A DNA stretch of 64,000 nt from Blastococcus sp. CPCC 205250 (GCF_019799925.1 NZ_JABGCG010000001.1:62001-126000); one strand, 5' to 3'. Counted from the stretch's first letter, positions 49,228 through 60,040 are shown. Numbers and translations are program-made. The notes: generated by a model from the letters alone, not told the origin.

Positions 49228-50529
49228 ATGACCCTGACCGCTCCCGGATCCCTCCAGGCCGACTCGACCGCCGGGGGACCCGTCCCCCCGTGTCCGGCCC
49301 GGGGCCTGGTGTGCCGCAACTGCGGCGCCACCTTCGGCCTCATCGCCCAGCACGCCTGCGCCGAGTGCTTCGGCCCGCTGGAGGTCGACTACGACCCCGA
49401 CCTGATGCGCGCGGTGACCCGCGAGCAGATCGAGGCCGGTCCGCAGAACATCTGGCGCTACGTCGCCCTGCTCCCCGTGGGTCAGGACCCGGCCGACCGG
49501 GTCTCCCTCGACCCCGGCCTGACCCCGCTCGTGCGGGCCGACCGCCTCGCCGCCGAGCTCGGGATCACCGGCGGGCTGTGGGTGAAGGACGACTCGGCCA
49601 ACCCCACCCACTCCTTCAAGGACCGGGTGGTGAGCCTGGCCGCCACCGCCGCCAACCGGCTGGGCTACAAGCAGATCGCCTGCGCCTCCACCGGCAACCT
49701 GGCCAACTCGGTCGCCGCGCACGCCGCCCGGGCGGGATGGCCCTCGGTGGTCTTCATCCCCAGCGACCTCGAGCCGGGCAAGGTCGTGCAGTCGGCGGTG
49801 TACGGCCAGACGCTGGTCGCCGTCGACGGCTCCTACGACGACGTCAACCGGCTGACCAGCGAGCTCGGGGAGACCGACGAGTTCGAAGAGACCGCGTTCG
49901 TCAACCAGAACGTCCGGCCCTACTACGCCGAGGGCTCCAAGACGATGGGCTACGAGATCGCCGAGCAGCTCGGCTGGCGGATCCCGGCCCAGGTGGTCAT
50001 CCCGATGGCGTCGGGCTCCCTGCTGACCAAGGTCGACAAGGCCTTCCGGGAGCTCACCGCCGCGGGCATCGTCGAGGCCACGGAATGGACCGTGTTCGGC
50101 GCCCAGTCGGCCGGGTGCGACCCGATCGCGACGGCTTTCGACAACGGGTGGGACGTCGTCAAGCCGGTCCGGCCGACCGGGATCGCGAAGTCGCTGAACA
50201 TCGGCAACCCGGCCGACGGCCCCTACGCGCTGGACGCCATCCGCCGCACCGGCGGCGCGGTCGGCCGCGTGGGCGACGACGACATCGTGCAGGGCATCCG
50301 CGACCTGGCCCGCACCACGGGCGTCTTCGCCGAGACCGCCGGCGGGGTGACCGTCGCCGTCCTCCGGCAGCTGGTCGCCGACGGCCGGCTGGACCCGGCG
50401 AAGGAGACCGTCGTCCTCAACACCGGGGAGGGGCTCAAGACCCTCGACCCGCTGGAGCCCGTGGTCGGCCCGACGCACCGGGTCGAGCCCTCGCTGAAGT
50501 CGCTGCGGGCGGCCGGGCTCATCCGGTAG
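49228..50529 (+). CDS. threonine synthase-like PLP enzyme under SAM riboswitch control
   Basis: Protein of 433 aa, fold type II PLP enzyme of the threonine synthase family. It has an N-terminal zinc ribbon (Cys29, Cys32, Cys44, Cys47), PLP Lys131 in NPTHSFKDR, the phosphate loop STGNLANS and the C-terminal NTGEGLKT. Classical threonine synthase converts O-phosphohomoserine to threonine. A SAM OFF-switch is odd for threonine synthesis and more natural for methionine synthesis. In Streptomyces, as I recall, the syntenic gene precedes a sulfur-carrier gene, csp and groEL. A role in homocysteine formation is therefore possible; this is inference. Confidence 0.85.
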   Translation: MTLTAPGSLQADSTAGGPVPPCPARGLVCRNCGATFGLIAQHACAECFGPLEVDYDPDLMRAVTREQIEAGPQNIWRYVALLPVGQDPADRVSLDPGLTPLVRADRLAAELGITGGLWVKDDSANPTHSFKDRVVSLAATAANRLGYKQIACASTGNLANSVAAHAARAGWPSVVFIPSDLEPGKVVQSAVYGQTLVAVDGSYDDVNRLTSELGETDEFEETAFVNQNVRPYYAEGSKTMGYEIAEQLGWRIPAQVVIPMASGSLLTKVDKAFRELTAAGIVEATEWTVFGAQSAGCDPIATAFDNGWDVVKPVRPTGIAKSLNIGNPADGPYALDAIRRTGGAVGRVGDDDIVQGIRDLARTTGVFAETAGGVTVAVLRQLVADGRLDPAKETVVLNTGEGLKTLDPLEPVVGPTHRVEPSLKSLRAAGLIR

Positions 50530-50664
50530 GAGGCGGCGGCGTCACCCGATCGGGTGGCGGTGCGCGGCACGTCTGCAACGTGGAGGTCTCGGTGCACGCC
50601 GACCCGGTGTGTTCGACGTCTCTTTGTTGTAGCTTCTCGCGCGGTTCGAGTTCCACGCACGTGA

Positions 50665-52857
<2,193 letters not shown>

Positions 52858-52891
52858 GTCCAGTTCTCCCAGCACCACCAGCAAACGCCCG

Positions 52892-52925
52892 GCAGGGGCG
52901 GTCCGCTTCGGCGGGCCGCCCCTGT
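52892..52925 (+). terminator. groEL terminator with TTCG tetraloop
   Basis: A 15-bp stem with two G-U pairs (arms 52892-52906 and 52911-52925) closed by TTCG, 35 nt after the groEL stop. Confidence 0.87.
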
Positions 52926-52955
52926 CGGCGTTCAGCAGACGCGGCTGCCCTCGGC

Positions 52956-53010
52956 GAGATCTGCACACTCGTCACCATCAGGCGCTGATGCCGTCGAGTG
53001 TGCAGATCTC
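52956..53010 (-). repeat. dispersed palindromic repeat, copy 2
   Basis: Inverted relative to copy 1 at 17774-17828 and differing from it at two positions by eye. It lies between convergent groEL and the VOC gene, seven bases from the VOC stop codon. It follows the groEL terminator just as copy 1 follows the clpC terminator. Confidence 0.85.
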
Positions 53011-53016
53011 GGCGAC

Positions 53017-53403
53017 TCACTCGGGGGAGAAGACGCAGAACTCGTTGCCCTCGGGGTCGGCCAGCACGTCCCACTCGATGCCGTCGGGGGTGGGGACGGC
53101 GTCCCGGTGCCGGACCACCGTCGCGCCGGCGGCCAGCAGCGCCTGGGTGTCCCCGACGACGTCGAAGTGCATGCGGTTCTTGAGCAGCTTCGACTCGGGC
53201 ACCGGGACGACCCACATCAGCGGCCCGGCGCCGGCGGGGTCGACGATCGGCACCGGCCAGTCGAGCGGCCGCGGGTCGCCGTCGTCGCCCTCCAGTTCGT
53301 CGCGGCGGACGTAGCCCAGCGCCGCGCACCACCAGTCGGCCTGCGCCTGGTGGTCCAGGGCGTCGAGGCAGAGGTCCTTGAAACGGGCGGGGGCGTCGGC
53401 CAT
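53017..53403 (-). CDS. VOC-family (glyoxalase-like) protein
   Basis: Protein of 128 aa. It has the two beta-alpha-beta-beta-beta units of the VOC fold: an N-terminal FKDLCLDALDHQAQADWWCAALGY-type helix (about 6-30), and a C-terminal WDVLADPEGNEFCVF with the family DPxGN motif. Single-domain VOC proteins act as dimers; members include isomerases, dioxygenases and resistance proteins, and nothing here fixes the substrate. ATG 53403 was chosen over an upstream start at 53445 that runs into the neighbouring terminator. Confidence 0.88.
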   Translation of the reverse strand: MADAPARFKDLCLDALDHQAQADWWCAALGYVRRDELEGDDGDPRPLDWPVPIVDPAGAGPLMWVVPVPESKLLKNRMHFDVVGDTQALLAAGATVVRHRDAVPTPDGIEWDVLADPEGNEFCVFSPE

Positions 53404-53430
53404 GCCCGCACCCCACCACATGCAGACGGG

Positions 53431-53466
53431 CCGAGGGCCCCTCACCGGTCGGTGAGGGGCCCTCGG
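53431..53466 (-). terminator. perfect 17-bp terminator hairpin downstream of the secreted FN3-type gene
   Basis: Perfect arms (53431-53447 and 53450-53466) form a very stable hairpin between the leftward genes. It lies 69 nt beyond the stop at 53535 and before the VOC gene start. Confidence 0.85.
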
Positions 53467-53534
53467 GTGTTCAGTGGTGGTGTCTCCCGGTCGGGCTCAC
53501 CCCTGGAGGGGGTGGGGGCCCGGCCGGGAGGGGG

Positions 53535-55631
53535 TCACCGGACGGTGACGTCGAAGGGTCCGAAGACCCCACCCTGGCTCGACCTGATGAAGATCTTGCC
53601 GGGGTTGGCGGGCGGCGGCGCGATCCGGAGCTCCCACTCGCCACCGACCTCCGGCGGCGCGACCGCGGTGACCGGGGCGGTCCCGAGGACCGTCGTGGTC
53701 GGAGCGGTGCCGGCGGCGTTCGACCGCAGCACGGTGATCGTGGCACCGACGATGCTGCCGCTGCCGCCGATCCGGAACTCGTTGCCGGTCCGGTAGTCGG
53801 CCAGCTCGATCGCGACCGCGTCACCGGGGACCGCCGCGTCCACCGCGGTGGAGTTGGCCGAGAAGGTGGTCGCCTGCGGCGTCCGGGACGCCACCCGGAA
53901 GCGGTACCGCTCGTTCGCGGCGTTCTTCGGCAGGTTCGTGATCTCCGCGGTGGGAGTGGTCACGGTCTTGTCGAACTGGGCTGCGCGCGTGACGGTCGCT
54001 GTCGCCCCGGTACCGGTGACGGTCCAGACCTGCACGCGGTAGTCCGTGGCGTCCGTGACCGCCGTCCAGCTCAGGTTGACGCGTCCCTGCGGAGCCGCGG
54101 GGTCGGCACCCGCGGCGCCGACGCTCTCGACCGCGAGGTTGCTCGGGACCGCGGCCACGGCCGCCGGAGCCGGCGAGACCAGGCCGGTGAGGGTGCTGGT
54201 GTCCCCAGCGGCGTCGAAGCCGACGACGTTGACCCGCGTGTTGGGAGCCGTGATCGCGATCGGGCCCGTGTACACCTTCGCGGTGGCCGAGGGCACGTCA
54301 CCGGTCAGGACGTCCGTGCCGTCGGTCGTGTAGTAGACGTCCGTCGAGCCCGAGATCGTCACGCTCGCGGCGTTGGCCACCGTCTCGCTGAGCGCCGGAG
54401 TCGACGTGAGCGTCGGGCCGACGCCGTCCTGGGCGTCCGTACCCGTGCCCGGCGCCTGGGTCGAGGTCGCCCTGAAGGGCTCGCTCATGCGTGCACCGGC
54501 GATCGACCGGACCTCGAAGTCGTAGGTCTTCGCGGGGTCGAGGGGGAAGGTGGCGCTGGTCGCGCCCGCGCCGACCCGGACGCCGCCCTGGAGCTGCGGA
54601 GCACCGGCGGGAGCTCCCGCGGCGGGCTTCTCGATCGCGACCACGTTGTACCCGGTCACGGCGGCCGCGTCAGGAACGGCCGTGGCCGGCGTCCAGGTCA
54701 CGGTCGCCTGGTTCCTGGCCGCGTTGACGAGCGTCGAGAACGTGCCGGTCGGAGCCGCGGAATCGGCCGGACCGGCCGGGCAGCCGCCCATGCCGGGGCC
54801 ACCGAGCTCGCCGAACTCGGCGATGGTGAGGCCCTGTCGGTTGCCGGCCGCGTCCTGCACCTGCCAGGACATGAACCGCTCGCCGCCGCCGGTGGCGACC
54901 GTCTCGGCGACCGCCGCGGCGTCCGGACCGGTGAAGTTGTAGGTCGCCGTGAAGGTGTTGGTCGCCTCGTTGATGACCAGGCTGGAGGTGTAGCCGTCAC
55001 CGCCGGTGCCACCGGGCACGGCGCGGACGTCGCGGCGGCCGATCGAGGTGTCCTTGAGCTCGGGGTTGATGATCCGCTGCTCGACCTGGGCGGCGTTCAC
55101 GCCGTCGTTGAAGTAGCCCGAGACCGTGACCGTGTTCCCGCTTCGGACGGCGCTGGCGTTGACGGCGGCGTCCTGGACGATCGTGTCGCCGAGCACCGTG
55201 GCGCCGAAGCGGATCTGCACCTTGTCACCGGCGCGGATGTCGGGGGTCACCTGGAGGTCGGTCCCGGCTCCCCAGCAGGCGCCGCCGGGGTGGTTGACCT
55301 CGAAGGCCGGGTCGCCGGCGGCCACGACCGACTGGGCGGACCCGACGACCTGACCACCGCGGATGACCTCGAGGGTCGCCGTCTGGCCGACCCGGTTCTG
55401 GAAGCCCTCGACGGTCACGAAGTCACGGTCGGGGAAGACCACGATGTTGTGCGGAGCGGCGGGCGGTGCAGCGTTCGAGACTCCCGAGGGGACCAGGAAC
55501 GACGCGGCGATACCGGTCAGTGCGACGCCGGTGAGCGTCGCCTTGCGGGCGCGACGGCCGGGTGGCCGGGCGCTGTGCCGAGGACCAGGAGCCACCCCAG
55601 TGGTGACCCCGGTCCGACTGGGGATGTGCAT
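53535..55631 (-). CDS. secreted protein with FN3-like and chitobiase-type C-terminal domains
   Basis: Protein of 698 aa. A long signal peptide (basic n-region, hydrophobic core about 34-50, AAPP cleavage region) is followed by several beta-sandwich segments. Two look like fibronectin III (around 295-390: YNVVAIEKPAA, YDFEVRSIAG; and around 500-590: LSWTAVTDATDYRVQVW). Between them, around 425-475, VYYTTDGTDV...KVYTGPIAI matches the CHB_HEX_C repeat found in surface proteins. The N-terminal 250 residues are unassigned. No wall anchor is visible, so it is probably released or loosely attached. ATG 55631 has AGGAGG at good spacing. Confidence 0.78.
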   Translation of the reverse strand: MHIPSRTGVTTGVAPGPRHSARPPGRRARKATLTGVALTGIAASFLVPSGVSNAAPPAAPHNIVVFPDRDFVTVEGFQNRVGQTATLEVIRGGQVVGSAQSVVAAGDPAFEVNHPGGACWGAGTDLQVTPDIRAGDKVQIRFGATVLGDTIVQDAAVNASAVRSGNTVTVSGYFNDGVNAAQVEQRIINPELKDTSIGRRDVRAVPGGTGGDGYTSSLVINEATNTFTATYNFTGPDAAAVAETVATGGGERFMSWQVQDAAGNRQGLTIAEFGELGGPGMGGCPAGPADSAAPTGTFSTLVNAARNQATVTWTPATAVPDAAAVTGYNVVAIEKPAAGAPAGAPQLQGGVRVGAGATSATFPLDPAKTYDFEVRSIAGARMSEPFRATSTQAPGTGTDAQDGVGPTLTSTPALSETVANAASVTISGSTDVYYTTDGTDVLTGDVPSATAKVYTGPIAITAPNTRVNVVGFDAAGDTSTLTGLVSPAPAAVAAVPSNLAVESVGAAGADPAAPQGRVNLSWTAVTDATDYRVQVWTVTGTGATATVTRAAQFDKTVTTPTAEITNLPKNAANERYRFRVASRTPQATTFSANSTAVDAAVPGDAVAIELADYRTGNEFRIGGSGSIVGATITVLRSNAAGTAPTTTVLGTAPVTAVAPPEVGGEWELRIAPPPANPGKIFIRSSQGGVFGPFDVTVR

Positions 55632-55802
55632 GGTTCCTCCTGGTGTGACGCGGGGTGTCGTCCCACCCGTCCGTGGGTGGGAGTTCGCGTGCGGCACACG
55701 GTCGTCCGGATCAGGAGGACGGGGCAGCCGAGCCGTGGGGGGCGGGATCGCCCCCAATTCGGGGGTACGGCCTGCTGTCGAACACGGGGAGGAGGCGAGG
55801 GG

Positions 55803-57236
55803 TCACCGGGCGGAGTGGACCTCCTCGTCGGTGGTGCCGAGCACCCAGCCGCAGGCTCCGGGGAGGTGGTCGGCCGCCTCGGGCCCCCACGAGCCCGGTG
55901 CGTACGGCTGGACCGCGGGCGGACCCTCCTGGAGCGGGGCGAAGGCCGCCCAAGCCCGGGCCAGCCCCTCGCTCGTGGTGAACAGCGACCGGTCGCCGGT
56001 GATGACGTCGTGCAGCAGGGAGACGTAGGGCGGCAGCGGCGTCCCCCCGGGGACGTCGGCCACCTGCAGCACGGCGGTGCCCACCGAGAGCTGGAGGTCG
56101 GGGCCGGGCTTCTTGGCCACCAGCCGCAGCTCCACGGCGCCCGAGCCCGAGAGGGAGAGCGTCAGCACGTTGCCGTACGCCGGGGCGTCGTCCACGGGGC
56201 CGGCGGGCGGCCGCATCACCAGGCTGACCCGCTGCTCGCTCGCCGCCATCCGCTTGCCGGTGCGGAGCAGGAAGGGGACGTCGCGCCAGCGGTCGGTGTC
56301 GACCCACAGCCGGGCGGCGACGAAGGTGTCGGTGGTCGAGTCGTCGGCCACGCCCTCGATGTCGGTGTAGCCCTCGAACTGCCCCAGCACCACCTCCTCG
56401 GGGTCCAGCGGCCGGAAGGCGTCGAGCACGCCCTCCCGGGCCGCCAGCAGGTCGGCGGCGGCGAGGCTGACGGGCGGCTCCATCGCCACCTCGGCGGCCA
56501 GCTGGAAGAGGTGGGTGACCAGCATGTCCAGTGCGGCACCCGTGGCGTCGTAGAACTCCGCGCGCTGGGCGACGTCGAGCTCCTCCGGGACGTCGATCTG
56601 CACCTGGGCCACGTGCTCGCGGCTCCACAGGTGCTCGATCATGCCGTTGCCGAAGCGCAGCACGTGCAGGTCCTGGGTGCCCTCCTTGCCGAGGAAGTGG
56701 TCGATGCGGAACACCTGCTCCTCGTCCAGCACCGAGAGCACGAGCTCGTCCAGCCGCCGGAACGACTCGGGCGAGGTGCCGTAGGGCTTCTCGTACACGA
56801 CCCGGGCGCCCCCGGTCAGCCCGTGCCGGTCGAGCCCCCGGGTGAGCGGCTCGAACGTCGAGGGCGGGACGGCGAGGTAGTGCACGAGCTGCGGGTCGCC
56901 GCCGAGCTCCTCCCGGGCCTCGGCGAGGACGTCGAGCAGGCTGCCGGGGTCCTCGTCGTCGAACCCCCCGCCGGCGAAGCGCAGCCGGGCGGAGAACTCC
57001 TCCCACGGCCCCTCGCCCGGAGCCGGACCGAACTCCGCCAGGGCGTCGTGCACGAGGCCGGCGAAGTCGGTGTGCGAGACGTCGCCGCGGCCGTTGCCGA
57101 CCAGTCGCCAGTCTGCGGGCAGCAGCCGCAGCTGCGCGAGCCGGTAGAAGGCCGGGAGCACCATCCGGCGGGAGAGGTCACCCGTGGCGCCGAACACGAC
57201 GAAGACGGTGGGCGGCAGGTCCGGGGCGTCGGGCAC
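55803..57236 (-). CDS. zwf: glucose-6-phosphate dehydrogenase
   Basis: Oxidises glucose-6-phosphate to 6-phosphogluconolactone and yields NADPH. The 477-aa protein has the N-terminal coenzyme motif FGATGDLSRR, the conserved YEKPYG, the active-site RIDHFLGKE with the catalytic His, and the C-terminal substrate and structural domain. It is not next to tkt, tal or opcA, so it is probably a second isozyme apart from the pentose-phosphate cluster. GTG 57236 has AGGAGA upstream. Confidence 0.95.
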   Translation of the reverse strand: MPDAPDLPPTVFVVFGATGDLSRRMVLPAFYRLAQLRLLPADWRLVGNGRGDVSHTDFAGLVHDALAEFGPAPGEGPWEEFSARLRFAGGGFDDEDPGSLLDVLAEAREELGGDPQLVHYLAVPPSTFEPLTRGLDRHGLTGGARVVYEKPYGTSPESFRRLDELVLSVLDEEQVFRIDHFLGKEGTQDLHVLRFGNGMIEHLWSREHVAQVQIDVPEELDVAQRAEFYDATGAALDMLVTHLFQLAAEVAMEPPVSLAAADLLAAREGVLDAFRPLDPEEVVLGQFEGYTDIEGVADDSTTDTFVAARLWVDTDRWRDVPFLLRTGKRMAASEQRVSLVMRPPAGPVDDAPAYGNVLTLSLSGSGAVELRLVAKKPGPDLQLSVGTAVLQVADVPGGTPLPPYVSLLHDVITGDRSLFTTSEGLARAWAAFAPLQEGPPAVQPYAPGSWGPEAADHLPGACGWVLGTTDEEVHSAR

Positions 57237-57335
57237 GCGTTTCTCCTGGCAGACGGCGGGGTGGGGCGAGGTGCCAGTGCCCCGGTCGGGGGACGGTCAC
57301 GCGTCGCGGCGGCGGAGCCCGGGTAGGCGTCACCG

Positions 57336-58154
57336 GTGACCGTGGTCATCGGGACGTCGGGGTGGCAGTACCGCGACTGGCGCGGCCGGCTGTACCCGCA
57401 GCGGCTGCCGCAGCGGCTGTGGCTCGAGCACCATGCCGCGCTCTTCGCGACGGTGGAGAGCAACGCCGCGTTCTACCGGCTGCCCGAGCACCACACCTTC
57501 GAGGCGTGGCGGCAGCGCACACCGCCGGACTTCCGGTGGGCGGTCAAGGCCAGCCGCTTCCTGACGCACATCAAGCGGCTGCGGGAGCCGGAGGAGCCGG
57601 TGGCCCGTCTGATGGAGCGCGCGGCCGGGCTGGGGGAGCGGCTGGACGCCGTCCTGCTGCAGCTCCCGCCGACCCTCAAGGCCGACGTCGGACTCCTGCA
57701 GGAGTGCCTGGCCTGTTTCCCGGCGGGCGTCCGGGTCGCGGTGGAGCCACGCCACGACAGCTGGTGGACCGACGAGGTGCGGGCCCTGCTCGAGCGCTAC
57801 GGGGCCGCCCTGTGCTGGGCCGACCGCGGCGAGCAGCCCATCGCCCCGCTGTGGCGGACGACGACCTGGGGCTACCTGCGGTTCCACACCGGCGCGGAGG
57901 GCTGGGGCTACCCGCCGTCGGTGCTGCAGACCTGGGCCGACCGGATCGCCGCGACGTACGGCGACGACGAGGACGTGCTCGTCTACTTCAACAACGACCC
58001 GGGGGGCAACGCCGTGGTCGACGCCGTCGTCTTCGCCGAGGCCGTGCGCCGGGCGGGCCGGACGCCGACCCGGGTGCCGACGCTCGAGCAGGCGACCGGG
58101 GCCGCGTGGACGGGGGAGCCGGCAGAGGACGCGAGCGGGGCCCCGCTGCGCTGA
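57336..58154 (+). CDS. DUF72 family TIM-barrel protein
   Basis: Protein of 272 aa. DUF72 marks: GTSGWQYRDWRGRLYP at the start, VESNAAFYRLP, FRWAVKASRFLTH, LLQLPP, AVEPRHDSWW, YLRFHT and YFNNDPGGNAV near the end. The family is widespread and uncharacterised, with a barrel resembling xylose isomerase-like folds. GTG 57336, divergent from zwf with a 99-bp gap. A hairpin overlaps its stop codon. Confidence 0.92.
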   Translation: MTVVIGTSGWQYRDWRGRLYPQRLPQRLWLEHHAALFATVESNAAFYRLPEHHTFEAWRQRTPPDFRWAVKASRFLTHIKRLREPEEPVARLMERAAGLGERLDAVLLQLPPTLKADVGLLQECLACFPAGVRVAVEPRHDSWWTDEVRALLERYGAALCWADRGEQPIAPLWRTTTWGYLRFHTGAEGWGYPPSVLQTWADRIAATYGDDEDVLVYFNNDPGGNAVVDAVVFAEAVRRAGRTPTRVPTLEQATGAAWTGEPAEDASGAPLR

Positions 58155-58164
58155 GCGGGGCCCC
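58137..58164. terminator. terminator hairpin overlapping the DUF72 stop codon
   Basis: An 11-bp GC stem (58137-58147 with 58154-58164) and six-base loop span the DUF72 stop. It could also serve the convergent acidic-repeat gene ending at 58176. Confidence 0.7.
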
Positions 58165-58175
58165 GGTCGAGCTGG

Positions 58176-58949
58176 TCAGTCCCGGCCGGAGCGATCGCGC
58201 TCGGCGGCCTCCTCGGCCTCGCGCTCGGCTCGCTCGGCGGCCTCCTCCGCAGCCTCGGCGGCCTCCTCGGCCGCCTCCTCTGCTGCTTCGGCCGCCTCCT
58301 CCGCGGCCTCCTCGGCGGCCTCACGAGCCTCCTCCTCGGCCTCGGCCGCCTGACGCGCCGGGTCACCCGAGTGCGAGGAGCCCGAGTGCGAGGAGCCCGA
58401 GTGCGAGGAGCCCGAGTGCGACGGGCCGGACGGCGACGGGCCGGACGGCGACGAGCCGGTGCCGGGGCGGTCCTCGTCGGAGTCGTCGAGGTCGCCGGGG
58501 CTGTCGGCCCCGGAGTCGTCGGTCTCCCCGGTGTCCTCGTCGGAGTCGTCGAGGTCGCCGGGGCTGTCGGCCCCGGAGTCGTCGGTCTCCCCGGTGTCCT
58601 CGTCGGAGTCGTCGAGGTCGCCGGGGCTGTCGGCCCCGGAGTCGTCGGTCTCCCCGGTGTCCTCGTCGGAGTCGTCGAGGTCGCCGGGGCTGTCGACGCC
58701 GGAGTCGTCGGTCTCGTCGGCCGAGGAGCCACCGCGGACGGCGTCGTCACCGGAGTCCGGGGCGTCGAACGGACTCACCACCTCGATGGCACCCGCGACA
58801 CCGTCCTGGACGGGGCCCGGCAGCACGCCGGTGAAGCCGGCGCCGGTGACACCGGCGACGGCGATACCCACACCGCAGGTGACCTGGGCCACGGTGGAGG
58901 CGGAGGCGACCTTGGCGGCCAGTGCGGCGAGACCTGTGATCAGCGGCAT
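58176..58949 (-). CDS. acidic repeat protein with N-terminal hydrophobic segment and Ala/Glu helix
   Basis: Protein of 257 aa, unrecognised. An N-terminal hydrophobic segment (about 3-50) contains GVGIAVAGVTGAGFTG. Four 21-residue acidic repeats of the type DDSGADSPGDLDDSDEDTGET follow, then short SHSGS repeats, and a long Ala/Glu-rich helix (about 190-250). It is extremely acidic. The hydrophobic-then-acidic plan echoes the sigma-linked protein at 25320. ATG 58949 has GAGGGG upstream. Possible roles in surface charge or ion binding are speculation. Confidence 0.72.
   Translation of the reverse strand: MPLITGLAALAAKVASASTVAQVTCGVGIAVAGVTGAGFTGVLPGPVQDGVAGAIEVVSPFDAPDSGDDAVRGGSSADETDDSGVDSPGDLDDSDEDTGETDDSGADSPGDLDDSDEDTGETDDSGADSPGDLDDSDEDTGETDDSGADSPGDLDDSDEDRPGTGSSPSGPSPSGPSHSGSSHSGSSHSGSSHSGDPARQAAEAEEEAREAAEEAAEEAAEAAEEAAEEAAEAAEEAAERAEREAEEAAERDRSGRD
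58471..58719 (-). repeat. four near-identical 63-bp tandem repeats in the acidic gene
   Basis: Units begin at 58471, 58534, 58597 and 58660. The first three look essentially identical at DNA level; the fourth has a few changes. In-frame (21 codons), so copy number can change without frameshift. Confidence 0.9.
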
Positions 58950-59007
58950 GGTCCCCTCATCGGCGGTCCGCAGCGGAACTTGAACCGTGAAGGACCTTGG
59001 TCCCTGC

Positions 59008-60003
59008 TCAGACCGCGGAGTCGTCCTCCGAGTGGGCGACACCCAGCGCCCGGGCCGCCCGGCCGAGGACGTCCTGCACGGCCTGGGTGTCGGCCAGCGG
59101 CATCACCGCGCTCTCGGTGCGGCCGGCCCGCAGGCACTCGGTGACCTCGATGAGCTCGTGCGCGTACCCCCGGCCGGTGCGCGGCCGGGTGAGGGTCTCG
59201 GGCTCGGCGCCCGCCCGGTTGAGCACGATCGTGTCCGGGTGGTGGAAGCGCGGCAGGACGTCGATCCAGCCCGCCGTCCCCATCACCCGCGCGGCGCCGG
59301 GCGTCGGGTACCGCAGGGACGTCGTCAGCGTGGCCGAGCGGCCGTCGGCGTACCCGAGCAGCAGGGCCGCCTCGGCGTCCACCCCCGTGGGGAACGTCGA
59401 GCCGGTGACCGTCACGGTGTCGGGCGTGCCCAGCAGCATCTGGGCGAAGGAGACGACGTAGACGCCCAGGTCGAGCAGCGCCCCACCGCCGAGCTCCAGG
59501 GCGAACAGTCGGTCGGCCGGGTCGTACTCCCGGGCGACGCCGAGGTCGGCCTGCACGGAGCGGACCTCGCCGATCGCCCCGTCGGCGATGAGCTCCCGCA
59601 TCGCGACCACCACGGGTTGGAAGCGGGTCCACATCGCCTCCATCACGAAGACCCCGGCCGACCGCGCCGCGGCGACCACCTCGGCCGTCCCCTCGAGGGT
59701 GACGGTGAAGGCCTTCTCCACCAGCAGCGCCTTGCCGGCGGCGATCGCGGCGCGGGCGACGGCCGCGTGCTGCGCGTGCGGGGTGGCGAGGTAGAGGACG
59801 TCGACCTCGGGGTCGGCCAGGATCTCGGCGTAGGACCCGTGCGACCGCGGGATCCCGTGCCGGCGCGCGAACTCCGCGCCCCGCTCGGCCGAGCGGGAGG
59901 CGACCGCGGTGAGCCGGGCCCCCTCGACGTGGGCGAAGTCGGGCACCAGGCTCTCGGCGATGCGGCCCGGCCCGACGACGCCCCAGCGGATCTCCTCGTT
60001 CAC
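59008..60003 (-). CDS. Gfo/Idh/MocA-family oxidoreductase
   Basis: Protein of 331 aa. The N-terminal Rossmann fold has GVVGPGRIAE, and a VLYLATPHAQH strand leads to the catalytic-loop Lys in LLVEKAFTV. The C-terminal substrate domain contains EAMWTRFQPVV and GGGALLDLGVYVV with the usual Asp/Tyr pair. Close relatives act on sugars, polyols or trans-dihydrodiols, so the substrate is open. GTG 60003, divergent from DUF4031. Confidence 0.92.
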   Translation of the reverse strand: MNEEIRWGVVGPGRIAESLVPDFAHVEGARLTAVASRSAERGAEFARRHGIPRSHGSYAEILADPEVDVLYLATPHAQHAAVARAAIAAGKALLVEKAFTVTLEGTAEVVAAARSAGVFVMEAMWTRFQPVVVAMRELIADGAIGEVRSVQADLGVAREYDPADRLFALELGGGALLDLGVYVVSFAQMLLGTPDTVTVTGSTFPTGVDAEAALLLGYADGRSATLTTSLRYPTPGAARVMGTAGWIDVLPRFHHPDTIVLNRAGAEPETLTRPRTGRGYAHELIEVTECLRAGRTESAVMPLADTQAVQDVLGRAARALGVAHSEDDSAV

Positions 60004-60040
60004 CCGCCCGACGCTAGCCGCAGCCGGGCAGACTCGTGCC

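Noticed and set aside
58471..58719. CRISPR-like array
   Set aside because: The units are 63-bp contiguous tandem repeats without spacers and in frame with a protein.
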